Part shown: piece by piece, positions 44,001 to 57,419 of the stretch
Layout of the letters: every line of letters starts with the position of its first letter
Position numbering within the stretch: the stretch's first letter is position 1
Assembly (NCBI RefSeq): GCF_014905175.1
Contig: NC_057789.1
Location: 18,092,496-18,156,495, forward strand
DNA length: 64,000 bases
Reading direction: 5' to 3'
Source: Aphidius gifuensis
Lineage: Eukaryota; Arthropoda; Insecta; Hymenoptera; Braconidae
Position numbers and translations under genes: made by a program
The notes under the pieces: model-generated
Database searches by the model: none
What the model saw: the letters and a program-made list of their open reading frames with translations, nothing else
What the model was told of the DNA's origin: nothing

Positions 44001-47000
44001 ACGTATTTTAAAAAAATAAATTTACACGTATATTATTAATAAAATAAATAGAAATTGTCCAAGGAAAAGATGTAGCTAAGGAATTAATGTGATTAAGGAA
44101 TTATTTCCTTGAAACATAATTTTTTGGCAACATTAATTTCTGAGCTTCATCTTTTCCTTAGCTACTGCTTTTCCTTGGACATTTGTATTTTTAAAAAATA
44201 AATTTACATGAATTTATTTATAAAATAAATAAAAAATGTCCAAGAAAAAGCAGTAGCTAAAGAAAAGATGTAGCTAAGGAATTAATGTGACTAAGGAATT
44301 AATGCTGAAATATAAAATTATGTTTAATTTTAATACATACCTTTATTATTACATTTTTTAGCTACTGCTTTTCCTTGGACATTTTCTATTTATTTTATAA
44401 ATAAAATACGTGTAAATTTAGTTTTTTAAAATACGAATATCCAAGGAAAAGCAGTAGCTAAGGAAAAGATGAAGCTAAGGAATTAATGTTGCCAAAAAAT
44501 TATGTTTCAAGGAAATAATTCTTTAGTCACATTAATTCCTTAGCTACATTTTTTCCTTAGCTACTGCTTTTCCTTGGACATTTTCTATTTATTTTATAAA
44601 TAAAATACGTGTAAATTTATTCTTTTTTAATACGAATGTCCAAGGAAAAGCAGTAGCTCAGGAAAAGATGTAGCTAAGGGATTAATGTGATTAAGGAATT
44701 AATGTTGCCAAAAAATTATGTTTCAAGGAAATAATTCCTTAGTCACAATAATTCTTGTTACATCTTTTCCTTAGCTACTGCTCTTTCTTGGACATTTTTC
44801 ATTTATTTTATAAATAAAATACATGTAAATTTATTTTTTAAAAAAACAAATGTCCAAGGAAAAGCAGTAGCTAAGAAAAAGATGAAGCTAAGGAATTAAT
44901 GTGACTAAGGAATTCTTTCCTTGAAACATAATTTTTTGGCAACATTAATTTATTCATTATTATCTCTTCTTTTCTGATACTGCTTTTCCTTGGACATTCG
45001 TATTTAAAAAGAATAAATTTACACGTATTTTATTTATAAAATAAATAAAAAATGTCCAAGAAAAAGCAGTAGCTAAGGAAAAGATGTAGCTAAGGAATTA
45101 ATGTGACTAAGGAATTATTAATGTAGCTAAGGAATTAATGTGACTAAGGAATTATTTCCTTGAGACATAATTTTTTGGCAACATTAATTCCTTAGCTTCA
45201 TCTTTTCCTTAGCTACTGCTTTTCCTTGGACATTTGTATTTAAAAAGAATAAATTTACACGTATTTTATTTATAAAATAAATAGAAAATGTCCGAGGAAA
45301 AGCAGTAGCTAAGGAAAAAATGTAGCTAAGGAATTAATGTGACTAAGGAATTATTTCCTTGAAACATATTTTATAACATTAATTCCTAGTTTTCATTTTT
45401 CCTTAGCTACTGCTTTTTCTTGGACATTTGTATTTTTAAAAAATAAATTTACATGAATTTATTTATAAAATAAATAAAAAATGTCTAAGGAAAAGCAGTA
45501 GCTAAGGAAAAGATGTAGCTAAGGAATTAATGTGACTAAGGAATTATTTCCTTGTAACATAATTTTTTGGCAACATTAATTCCTTAGTCACATTCATTCC
45601 TCAGCTACATCTTTTCCTTACTTTGATTATTTTAAAAAATATTTACACGTATTTTATTTATAAAATAAATAAAATGTTCAAGAAAAGCAGTAGCTAAGGA
45701 AAAGATGTAGCTAGGAATTAATGTGACTAAGGAATTTTCCTGAAACATAATTTTGGCAAACATTAATCCTTATTCATTATTAATTCCTACATCTTTTCCT
45801 GAGCTACTGCTTTTCCTTGGACATTCGTATTTAAAAAGAATAAATTTACACGTATTTTATTTATAAAATAAATAGAAAATGTCCAAGGAAAAGCAGTAGC
45901 TAAGGAAAAAATGTAGCTAAGGAATTAATGTGACTAAGGAATTATTTCCTTGAAACATAATTTTTTGGCAACATTAATTCCTTAGCTTTATCTTTTCCTT
46001 AGCTACTGCTTTTTCTTGGACATTTGTATTTTTAAAAAATAAATTTACATGAATTTATTTATAAAATAAATAAAAAATGTCCAAGAAAAAGTAGTAGCTA
46101 AGGAAAAGATGAAGCTCAGAAATTAATGTTGCCAAAAAATTATGTTTCAAGGGAATAATTCCTAAGTCACATTTATTCCTCAGCTACATCTTTTCCTTAG
46201 CTACTGCTTTTCCTCGGACATTTTCTATTTATTTTATAAATAAAATACGTGTAAATTTATTTTTTTAAAATACGAATGTCCAAGGAAAAGCAGTAGCTAA
46301 GGAAAAGATGTAGCTCAGGAATTAATGTGACTAAGGAATTAATGTTTCCAAAAAATTATGTTTCAAGGAAGTAATTTCTTAGTAACGTTAATTCCTTAGC
46401 TACATCTTTTCCTTAGCTACTGCTTTTTCTTGGACATTTTTTATTTATTTTATAAATAAAATACGTGTAAATTTATTTTTTTAAAATACGTATGTCCAAG
46501 GAAAAGCAGTAGCTAAGGAAAAGATGAAGCTCAGAAATTAATGTTGCCAAAAAATTATGTTTCAAGGAAATAAATCCTTAGTCACATTTATTCCTCAGCT
46601 ACATCTTTTCCTTAGCTACTGCTTCTCCTTGGACATTTTCTATTTATTTTATAAATAAAATACGTGTAAATTTATTTTTTTAAAATACGTATGTCCAATG
46701 AAAAGCAGTAGCTAAGGAAAAGATGTAGCTCAGGAATTAATGTGACTAAGGAATTAATGTTTCCAAAAAATTATGTTTCAAGGAAGTAATTTTTTAGTAA
46801 CGTTAATTCCCTATAGTTATCTTTTCCTTAGCTACTGCTTTTTGGACATTTTTATTTATCTTATAAATAAAATACGTGTAAATTTATTTTTTAAAATACG
46901 TATGTCCAGGAAAAGCAGTAGCTAGGAAAAGATGAAGCTCAGAAATTAATGTTGCCAAAAATTATGTTTCAGGAAATAATCCTTAGTCATTATTTCTTAG

Positions 47001-50000
47001 TTACATTTCTTAGCTACTGTTCCTCTGACATTTATATTTATTTTATAAATAAAATACGTGTAAATTTATTTTTTTAAAATACGTATGTCCAAGGAAAAGC
47101 AGTAGCTAAGGAAAAGATGAAGCTCAGAAATTAATGTTGCCAGAAAATTATGTTAATAATAATGGACATACGTATTTTAAAAAAATAAATTTACACGTAT
47201 ATTATTAATAAAATAAATAGAAATTGTCCAAGGAAAAGATGTAGCTAAGGAATTAATGTGATTAAGGAATTATTTCCTTGAAACATAATTTTTTGGCAAC
47301 ATTAATTTCTGAGCTTCATCTTTTCCTTAGCTACTGCTTTTCCTTGGACATTTGTATTTTTAAAAAATAAATTTACATGAATTTATTTATAAAATAAATA
47401 AAAAATGTCCAAGAAAAAGCAGTAGCTAAAGAAAAGATGTAGCTAAGGAATTAATGTGACTAAGGAATTAATGTTGCCAAAAATTATGTTTCAAGGAAAT
47501 AATTCCTAAGTCACATTAATTTCTTAGCTACATCTTTTCCTTGGACATTTTCTATTTATTTTATAAATAAAATACGTGTAAATTTAGTTTTTTAAAATAC
47601 GAATATCCAAGGAAAAGCAGTAGCTAAGGAAAAGATGAAGCTAAGGAATTAATGTTGCCAAAAAATTATGTTTCAAGGAAATAATTCATATCACATTTTT
47701 TAGTTACATTTAGCTACTGCTTTCCTTTGACATTTTCTATTTATTTTATAAATACGTGTAAATTTATTCTTTTTAATACGAATGTCCGGAAAAGCAGTAG
47801 CTCAAGAAAAGATGTAGCTAAGGATTAATGATGAATTAATGTTGTTGAAAATTATGTTTCAAGGAAATAATTCCTTAGTCACAATAATTCCTTAGCTACA
47901 TCTTTTCCTTAGCTACTGCTCTTTCTTGGACATTTTTCATTTATTTTATAAATAAAATACATGTAAATTTATTTTTTAAAAAAACAAATGTCCAAGGAAA
48001 AGCAGTAGCTAAGAAAAAGATGAAGCTAAGGAATTAATGTGACTAAGGAATTCTTTCCTTGAAACATAATTTTTTGGCAACATTAATTCCTTAATCACAT
48101 TAATTCCTTAGCTACATCTTTTCCTGAGCTACTGCTTTTCCTTGGACATTCGTATTTAAAAAGAATAAATTTACACGTATTTTATTTATAAAATAAATAG
48201 AAAATGTCCAAGGAAAAGCAGTAGCTAAGGAAAAAATGTAGCTAAGGAATTAATGTGACTAAGGAATTATTTCCTTGAAACATAATTTTTTAGCAACATT
48301 AATTCCTTAGCTTCATCTTTCCCTTAGCTACTGCTTTTCCTTGGATATTTGTATTTTTAAAAAATAAAATTACATGAATTAATTTATAAAATAAATAAAA
48401 AATGTCCAAGAAAAAGCAGTAGCTAAGGAAAAGATGTAGCTAAGGAATTAATGTGACTAAGGAATTATTTCCTTGAGACATAATTTCTATAACATTATTC
48501 CTTATTATTTTAGTTTAAAATTTTCTGTATATTTATTTTAAAATAAATAAAATGGAAAGCAGTATTATGAAAGATGTAGCTAAGGAATTAATGTGACTAA
48601 GGAATTATTTCCTTGTAAATATAATTTTGGCAACATTAATTCCTTAGTCACATTCATTCCTCAGCTACATCTTTCCTAGCTACTGCTTTTCTGGACATTC
48701 GTATTTAAAAAAAATATTATCGTATTTTATTTATAAAATAAATGAAAAATGTCCAAGAAAGAGCAGTAGCTAAGGAAAAGATGTAGCTAAGGAATTAATG
48801 TGACTAAGGAATTCTTCCGAAACATAATTTTTGGCAACATTAATCCTTAATCATTAGCTATCTAGTTACAGCTACTGCTTTTCCTTGGACATTCGTATTT
48901 AAAAAGAATAAATTTACACGTATTTTATTTATAAAATAAATAGAAAATGTCCAAGGAAAAGCAGTAGCTAAGGAAAAAATGTAGCTAAGGAATTAATGTG
49001 ACTAAGGAATTATTTTGAAATAATTTTGCATAACATTATTCCTTATTTTATTTTTCCTTAGCTACTGCTTTTTTGGACATTTGTATTTTTAAAAATAATT
49101 TACATGAATTTATTTATAAAATAAATAAAAATGTCCAAGAAAAGCAGTAGCTATGAAAAGATGAAGCTCAGAAATTAATGTTGCCAAAAATTATGTTTCA
49201 GGAATTCCTTGTCACATTTATTCCTCAGCTTTATCTTTCCTTCGCTACTGCTTTTCCTCGGACATTTTCTATTTATTTTATAAATAAAATACGTGTAAAT
49301 TTATTTTTTTAAAATACGAATGTCCAAGGAAAAGCAGTAGCTAAGGAAAAGATGTAGCTCAGGAATTAATGTGACTAAGGAATTAATGTTTCCAAAAAAT
49401 TATGTTTCAAGGAAGTAATTTCTTAGTAACGTTAATTCCTTAGCTACATCTTTTCCTTAGCTACTGCTTTTTCTTGGACATTTTTTATTTATTTTATAAA
49501 TAAAATACGTGTAAATTTATTTTTTTAAAATACGTATGTCCAAGGAAAAGCAGTAGCTAAGGAAAAGATGAAGCTCAGAAATTAATGTTGCCAAAAAATT
49601 ATGTTTCAAGGAAATAATTCCTAAGTCACATTTATTCCTCAGCTACATCTTTTCCTTAGCTACTGCTTTTCCTTGGACATTTTCTATTTATTTTATAAAT
49701 AAAATACGTGTAAATTTATTTTTTTAAAATACGAATGTCCAATGAAAAGCAGTAGCTAAGGAAAAGATGTAGCTCAGGAATTAATGTGACTAAGGAATTA
49801 ATGTTTCCAAAAAATTATGTTTCAAGGAAGTAATTTCTTAGTAACGTTAATTCCTTAGCTACATCTTTTCCTTAGCTACTGCTTTTTTTTGGACATTTTT
49901 TATTTATCTTATAAATAAAATACGTGTAAATTTATTTTTTTAAAATACGTATGTCCAAGGAAAAGCAGTAGCTAAGGAAAAGATGAAGCTCAGAAATTAA

Positions 50001-53000
50001 TGTTGCCAAAAAATTATGTTTCAAGGAAATAAATCCTTAGTCACATTTATTCCTCAGCTACATCTTTTCCTTAGCTACTGCTTCTCCTTGGACATTTTCT
50101 ATTTATTTTATAAATAAAATACGTGTAAATTTATTTTTTTAAATACGTATGTCCAAGAAAAAGCAGTAGCTAAGGAAAAGATGTAGCTCAGAAATTAATG
50201 TTGCCAAAAAATTATGTTTCAAGGAAATAATTCCTTAGTCTCATTAATTCCTCAGCTACATCTTTTCCTTAGCTACCGCTTTTTCTTGGACATTTTCTAT
50301 TTATTTTATAAATAAAATACGTGTAAATTTATTTTTTTAAAATACGTATGTCCAAGGCAAAGCAGTAGCTAAGGAAAAGATGAAGCTCAGAAATTAATGT
50401 TGCCAGAAAATTATGTTAATAATAATGGACATACGTATTTTAAAAAAATAAATTTACACGTATATCATTAATAAAATAAATAGAAATTGTCCAAGGAAAA
50501 GATGTAGCTAAGGAATTAATGTGAATAAGGAATTATTTCCTTGAAACATAATTTTTTGGCAACATTAATTTCTGAGCTTCATCTTTTCCTTAGCTACTGC
50601 TTTTCCTTGGACATTTGTATTTTTAAAAAATAAATTTACATGATTTTATTTATGAAATAAATAAAAAATGTCCAAGAAAAAGCAGTAGCTAAAGAAAAGA
50701 TGTAGCTGAGGAATTAATGCGACTAAGAAATTACTTCCTTGAAACATAATTTTTTAGCAACATTAATTCCTTAGTTTTTCCTTAGCTACTGCTTTTCCTT
50801 AGACATTTGTATTTTAAAGAAATAAATTCACATGTATTTTATTTATAAAATAAATAAAAAATGTCCAAGGAAAAGCAGTAGCTAAGGAAAAGATGTAGCT
50901 AAGGAATTAATGTGACTAAGGAATTATTTCCTTAAAACATAATTTTTTGGCAACATTAATTCCTTAGCTTCATCTTTTCCTTAGCTACTGCTTTTTCTTG
51001 GACATTTGTATTTTTAAAAAATAAATTACATGAATTTATTCATAAAATAAATAAAAAATGTCCAAGAAAAAGCAGTAGCTATGAAAAGATGAAGCTAAGA
51101 AATTAATGTTACAAAAATTATGTTTCAAGGAAATAATTCCTAAGTCACATTTATTCCTCAGCTACATCTTTTCCTTAGCTACTGCTTTTCCTTGGACATT
51201 TTCTATTTATTTTATAAATAAAATACGTGTAAATTTATTTTTTTAAAATACGAATGTCCAAGGAAAAGCAGTAGCTAAGGGAAAGATGTAGCTCAGGAAT
51301 TAATGTGACTAAGGAATTAATGTTTCCAAAAAATTATGTTTCAAGGAAGTAATTTCTTAGTAACGTTAATTCCTTAGCTACATCTTTTCCTTAGCTACTG
51401 CTTTTCCCTGGACATTTGTATTTTCAAAAAATAAATTTATATGTATTTTATTTATAAAATAAATAAAAAATGTCCAAGGAAAAGCAGTAGCTAAGGAAAA
51501 GATGTAGCTAAGGAATTAATGTGACTAAGGAATTAATGTTGCCAAAAATCTATGTTTCAAGGAAATAATTCCTAAGTCACATTAATTTCTTAGCTACATC
51601 TTTTCCTTGGACATTTTTTATTTATTTTATAAATAAAATACGTGTAAATTTATTCTTCTTTAATACGAATGTCCAAGGAAAAGCAGTAGCTCAGGAAAAG
51701 ATGTAGCTAAGGAATTAATGTGATTAAGGAATTAATGTTGCCAAAAATTATGTTTCAAGGAAATAATTCCTTAGTCACAATAATTCCTTAGCTACATCTT
51801 TTCCTTAGCTACTGCTCTTTCTTGGACATTTTTTATTTATTTTATAAATAAAATACATGTAAATTTATTTTTTAAAAATACAAATGTCCAAGGAAAAGCA
51901 GTAGCTAAGAAAAAGATGAAGCTAAGGAATTAATGTGACTAAGGAATTCTTTCCTTGAAACATAATTTTTTGGCAACATTAATTCCTTAATCACATTAAT
52001 TCCTTAGCTACATCTTTTCCTGAGCTACTGCTTTTCCTTGGACATTCGTATTTAATCAGAATTAATTTACACGTATTAAGAAAAAGATGAAGCTAAGGAA
52101 TTAATGTGACTAAGGAATTCTTTCCTTGAAACATAATTTTTTGGCAACATTAATTCCTTAATCACATTAATTCCTTAGCTACATCTTTTCCTGAGCTACT
52201 GCTTTTCCTTGGACATTCGTATTTAATCAGAATTAATTTACACGTATTTTATTTATAAAATAAATAGAAAATGTCCAAGGAAAAGCAGTAGCTAAGGAAA
52301 AAATGTAGCTGAGAAATTAATGTGACTAAGGAATTATTTCCTTGAAACATAATTTTTTGGCAACATTAATTTCTGAGCTTCATCTTTTCCTTAGCTACTG
52401 CTTTTCCTTGGACATTTCTATTTTTAAAAAATAAATTTACATGAATTTATTTATAAAATAAATAAAAAATGTCCAAGAAAAAGCAGTAGCTAAAGAAAAG
52501 ATGTAGCTAAGGAATTAATGTGACTAAGGAATTAATGTTGCCAAAAATTATGTTTCAAGGAAATAATTCCTAAGTCACATTAATTTCTTAGCTACATCTT
52601 TTCCTTGGACATTTTCTATTTATTTTATAAATAAAATACGTGTAAATTTAGTTTTTTAAAATACGAATATCCAAGGAAAAGCAGTAGCTAAGGAAAAGAT
52701 GAAGCTAAGGAATTAATGTTGCCAAAAAATTATGTTTCAAGGAAATAATTCTTTAGTCACATTAATTCCTTAGCTACATTTTTTCCTTAGCTACTGCTTT
52801 TCCTTGGACATTTTCTATTTATTTTATAAATAAAATACGTGTAAATTTATTCTTTTTTAATACGAATGTCCAAGGAAAAGCAGTAGCTCAGGAAAAGATG
52901 TAGCTAAGGGATTAATGTGATTAAGGAATTAATGTTGCCAAAAAATTATGTTTCAAGGAAATAATTCCTTAGTCACAATAATTCCTTAGCTACATCTTTT

Positions 53001-56000
53001 CCTTAGCTACTGCTCTTTCTTGGACATTTTTCATTTATTTTATAAATAAAATACATGTAAATTTATTTTTTAAAAAAACAAATGTCCAAGGAAAAGCAGT
53101 AGCTAAGAAAAAGATGAAGCTAAGGAATTAATGTGACTAAGGAATTCTTTCCTTGAAACATAATTTTTAAATATTAATTCTTATCATAATTCTTATACAT
53201 TTATACTGCTTTTCCTTGGACATTCGTATTTAAAAAGAATAAATTTACACGTATTTTATTTATAAAATAAATAGAAAATGTCCAAGGAAAAGCAGTAGCT
53301 AAGGAAAAAATGTAGCTAAGGAATTAATGTGACTAAGGAATTATTTCCTTGAAACATAATTTTTTAGCAACATTAATTCCTTAGCTTCATCTTTCCCTTA
53401 GCTACTGCTTTTCCTTGGATATTTGTATTTTTAAAAAATAAAATTACATGAATTAATTTATAAAATAAATAAAAAATGTCCAAGAAAAAGCAGTAGCTAA
53501 GGAAAAGATGTAGCTAAGGAATTAATGTGACTAAGGAATTATTTCCTTGAGACATAATTTTTAACATATTAATTCCCTACTATCATTTTTTTCTTAGCTA
53601 CTGCTTTTCCTGACATTTGTATTTTTAAAAAATAATACATGTATTTTATTTATAAATAAATAAAAATGTCTAGGAAAGAAAAGCAGTAGCTAAGGAAAAG
53701 ATGTAATAAGGAATTAATGTGACTATGAATTATTTCCTTGTAACATAATTTTTATAACATTAATTCCTTAGTCACATTCATTCCTCAGCTACATCTTTTC
53801 CTTAGCTACTGCTTTTTCTTGGACATTCGTATTTTAAAAAAATAAATTTACACGTATTTTATTTATAAAATAAATAAAAAATGTTCAAGAAAAAGCAGTA
53901 GCTAAGGAAAAGATGTAGCTAAGGAATTAATGTGACTAAGGAATTCTTTCCTTGAAACATAATTTTTTGGCAACATTAATCCCTTAATCACATTAATTCC
54001 TTAGCTACATCTTTTCCTGAGCTACTGCTTTTCCTTGGACATTCGTATTTAAAAAGAATAAATTTACACGTATTTTATTTATAAAATAAATAGAAAATGT
54101 CCAAGGAAAAGCAGTAGCTAAGGAAAAAATGTAGCTAAGGAATTAATGTGACTAAGGAATTATTTCCTTGAAACATAATTTTTTAGCAACATTAATTCCT
54201 TAGCTTCATCTTTCCCTTAGCTACTGCTTTTCCTTGGATATTTGTATTTTTAAAAAATAAAATTACATGAATTAATTTATAAAATAAATAAAAAATGTCC
54301 AAGAAAAAGCAGTAGCTAAGGAAAAGATGTAGCTAAGGAATTAATGTGACTAAGGAATTATTTCCTTGAGACATAATTTTTTGGCAACATTAATTCCTTA
54401 GCTTCATCTTTTCCTTAGCTACTGCTTTTCCTTGGACATTTGTATTTTTAAAAAATAAATAAAAAATGTCTAAGGAAAAGCAGTAGCTAAGGAAAAGATG
54501 TAGCTAAGGAATTAATGTGACTAAGGAATTATTTCCTTGTAACATAATTTTTTGGCAACATTAATTCCTTAGTCACATTCATTCCTCAGCTACATCTTTT
54601 CCTTAGCTACTGCTTTTTCTTGGACATTTGTATTTTTAAAAAATGAATTTACATGAATTTATTTATAAAATAAATAAAAAATGTCCAAGAAAAAGTAGTA
54701 GCTAAGGAAAAGATGAAGCTCAGAAATTAATGTTGCCAAAAAATTATGTTTCAAGGGAATAATTCCTAAGTCACATTTATTCCTCAGCTACATCTTTTCC
54801 TTAGCTACTGCTTTTCCTCGGACATTTTCTATTTATTTTATAAATTAATTCATGTAATTTTATTTTTTAAAAATACAAATATCCAAGGAAAAGCAGTAGC
54901 TAAGGAAAAGATGTAGCTCAGGAATTAATGTGACTAAGGAATTAATGTTTCCAAAAAAATTATGTTTCTGCTGAAGTAAATTTCAGTAACGTTAATTCCT
55001 TAGCTACATCTTTTCCTTAGCTACTGCTTTTTCTTGGACATTTTTATTTATTTTATAAATAAAAATACGTAAATTATTTTTTAAAATACGTAAATGTCCA
55101 TGAAAAGTAGTAGCTAAGGAAAAGATGAAGCTCAGAAATTAATGTTGCCAAAAAATTATGTTTCAAGGGAATAATTCCTAAGTCACATTTATTCCTCAGC
55201 TACATCTTTTCCTTAGCTACTGCTTTTCCTCGGACATTTTCTATTTATTTTATAAATAAAATACGTGTAAATTTATTTTTTTAAAATACGAATGTCCAAG
55301 GAAAAGCAGTAGCTAAGGGAAAGATGTAGCTCAGGAATTAATGTGACTAAGGAATTAATGTTTCCAAAAAATTATGTTTCAAGGAAGTAATTTCTTAGTA
55401 ACGTTAATTCCTTAGCTACATCTTTTCCTTAGCTACTGCTTTTTTTTGGACATTTTTTATTTATCTTATAAATAAAATACGTGTAAATTTATTTTTTTAA
55501 AATACGTATGTCCAAGGAAAAGCAGTAGCTAAGGAAAAGATGAAGCTCAGAAATTAATGTTGCCAAAAATTATGTTTCAAGGAAATAATTCCTAAGTCAC
55601 ATTAATTTCTTAGCTACATCTTTTCCTTGGACATTTTCTATTTATTTTATAAATAAAATACGTGTAAATTTATTTCTTTAAAATACGAATGTCCAATGAA
55701 AAGCAGTAGCTAAGAAAAAGATGTAGCTCAGGAATTAATGTGACTAAGGAATTAATGTTTCCAAAAAATTATGTTTCAAGGAAGTAATTTCTTAGTAACG
55801 TTAATTCTTTAGCTACATCTTTTCCTTAGCTACTGCTTTTTTTTGAACATTTGTATTTTCAAAAAATAAATTTATATGTATTTTATTTATAAAATAAATA
55901 AAAATGTCCATGAAAGCAGTAGCTAAGGAAAAGATGTAGCTATGAATTAATGTGACTAAGGAAATTAATGTTGCCAAAAATTATGTTTCAAGGAAATATT

Positions 56001-57319
56001 CCTAAGTCACATTAATTTAGCTACATCTTTTCCTTGATTATTTTTATTTATTTTATAATAATGTGTAAATTTATTCTTTAAATACGAATGTCCAAGGAAA
56101 GCGGTAGCTACGGAAAAGATGTAGCTGAGGAATTAATGTGATTAAGGAATTAATGTTGCCAAAAATTATGTTTCAAGGAAATAATTCCTTAGTCACATTA
56201 ATTCCTTAGCTACATCTTTTCCTTAGCTACTGCTTTTCTTGGACATTTTTTATTTATTTTATAAATAAAATACATGTAAATTTATTTTTTAAAAATACAA
56301 ATGTCCAAGGAAAAGCAGTAGCTAAGAAAAGATGTAGCTAAGGAATTAATGTGACTAAGGAATTATTTCCTTGAAACATAATTTTTTAGCAACATTAATT
56401 CCTTAGCCACATTAATTCCTTAGCTACATCTTTTCCCTTAGCTACTGCTTTTCCTTGGACATTCGTATTTAATCAGAATTAATTTACACGTATTAAGAAA
56501 AAGATGAAGCTAAGGAATTAATGTGACTAAGGAATTCTTTCCTTGAAACATAATTTTTTGGCAACATTAATTCCTTAGCTACATCTTTTCCTGAGCTACT
56601 GCTTTTCCTTGGACATTCGTATTTAATCAGAATTAATTTACACGTATTTTATTTATAAAATAAATAGAAAATGTCCAAGGAAAAGCAGTAGCTAAGGAAA
56701 AAATGTAGCTGAGAAATTAATGTGACTAAGGAATTATTTCCTTGAAACAAATATTTAGTAACATTAATTCCTTTATTATCTTTTCTTAGCTACTGTTTCT
56801 TCTCCTTGACATTTGTATTTTAAAAATAATTAACATGTATTTTTATTTTATAAAATAAAATAAAAATGTCATGAAAAAGCAGTAGCCAAGGAAAAGATGT
56901 AGCTAAGGAATTAATGTGACTAAGGAATTTACTTTGTAACATAATTTTGTTAGTCATTAATTTCTTATCACATTCATTCTCAGTTGTTAGAGCTTTCTAG
57001 CTTTGGACATATGTATTTTAAAAAAATAAATTGACATGTATTTTATTTATAAAATAAATAAAAAATGTCCAAGGAAAAGCAGTAGCTAAGGAAAAGATGT
57101 AGCTAAGGAATTAATGTGACTAAGGAATTCTTTCCTTGAAACATTATTTTTATAACATATCTTATCATATTATTCCTTAGTTACATCTTTTTCTGAAGCT
57201 ACTGCTTTTCCTGACATTCGTATTTAAAAAGAATAAATTTACACGTATTTTATTTATAAAATAAATAGAAAATGTCCAGGAAAAGCAGTAGCTAAGGAAA
57301 AAATGTAGCTAAGGAATTA
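41100..57319. repeat. Sat-A satellite array, palindromic monomers of about 200 bp
   Basis: Tandem array of roughly eighty monomers by length. Each monomer has arms tccaaggaaaagcagtagct, aaggaaaagatgtagctaag, gaattaatgt and their reverse complements around an asymmetric centre (ttccttgaaacataattttt or its inverse), so it can fold on itself. An AT-rich linker with tttataaaataaataaaa joins monomers. The linker appears in both orientations in alternating runs. A variant monomer with ttatgttaataataatgg recurs at 43981, 47150 and 50413, giving a higher-order period of about 3.2 kb. No coding sequence; the array runs into an assembly gap. Confidence 0.95.
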
Positions 57320-57419
57320 NNNNNNNNNNNNNNNNNNNNNNNNNNNNNNNNNNNNNNNNNNNNNNNNNNNNNNNNNNNNNNNNNNNNNNNNNNNNNNNNN
57401 NNNNNNNNNNNNNNNNNNN
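57320..57419. other. Assembly gap of 100 N
   Basis: Exactly 100 N, the usual placeholder for a gap of unknown size. Sat-A ends on its left and Sat-B begins on its right, so the true junction of the two satellites is not known. Confidence 0.98.
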
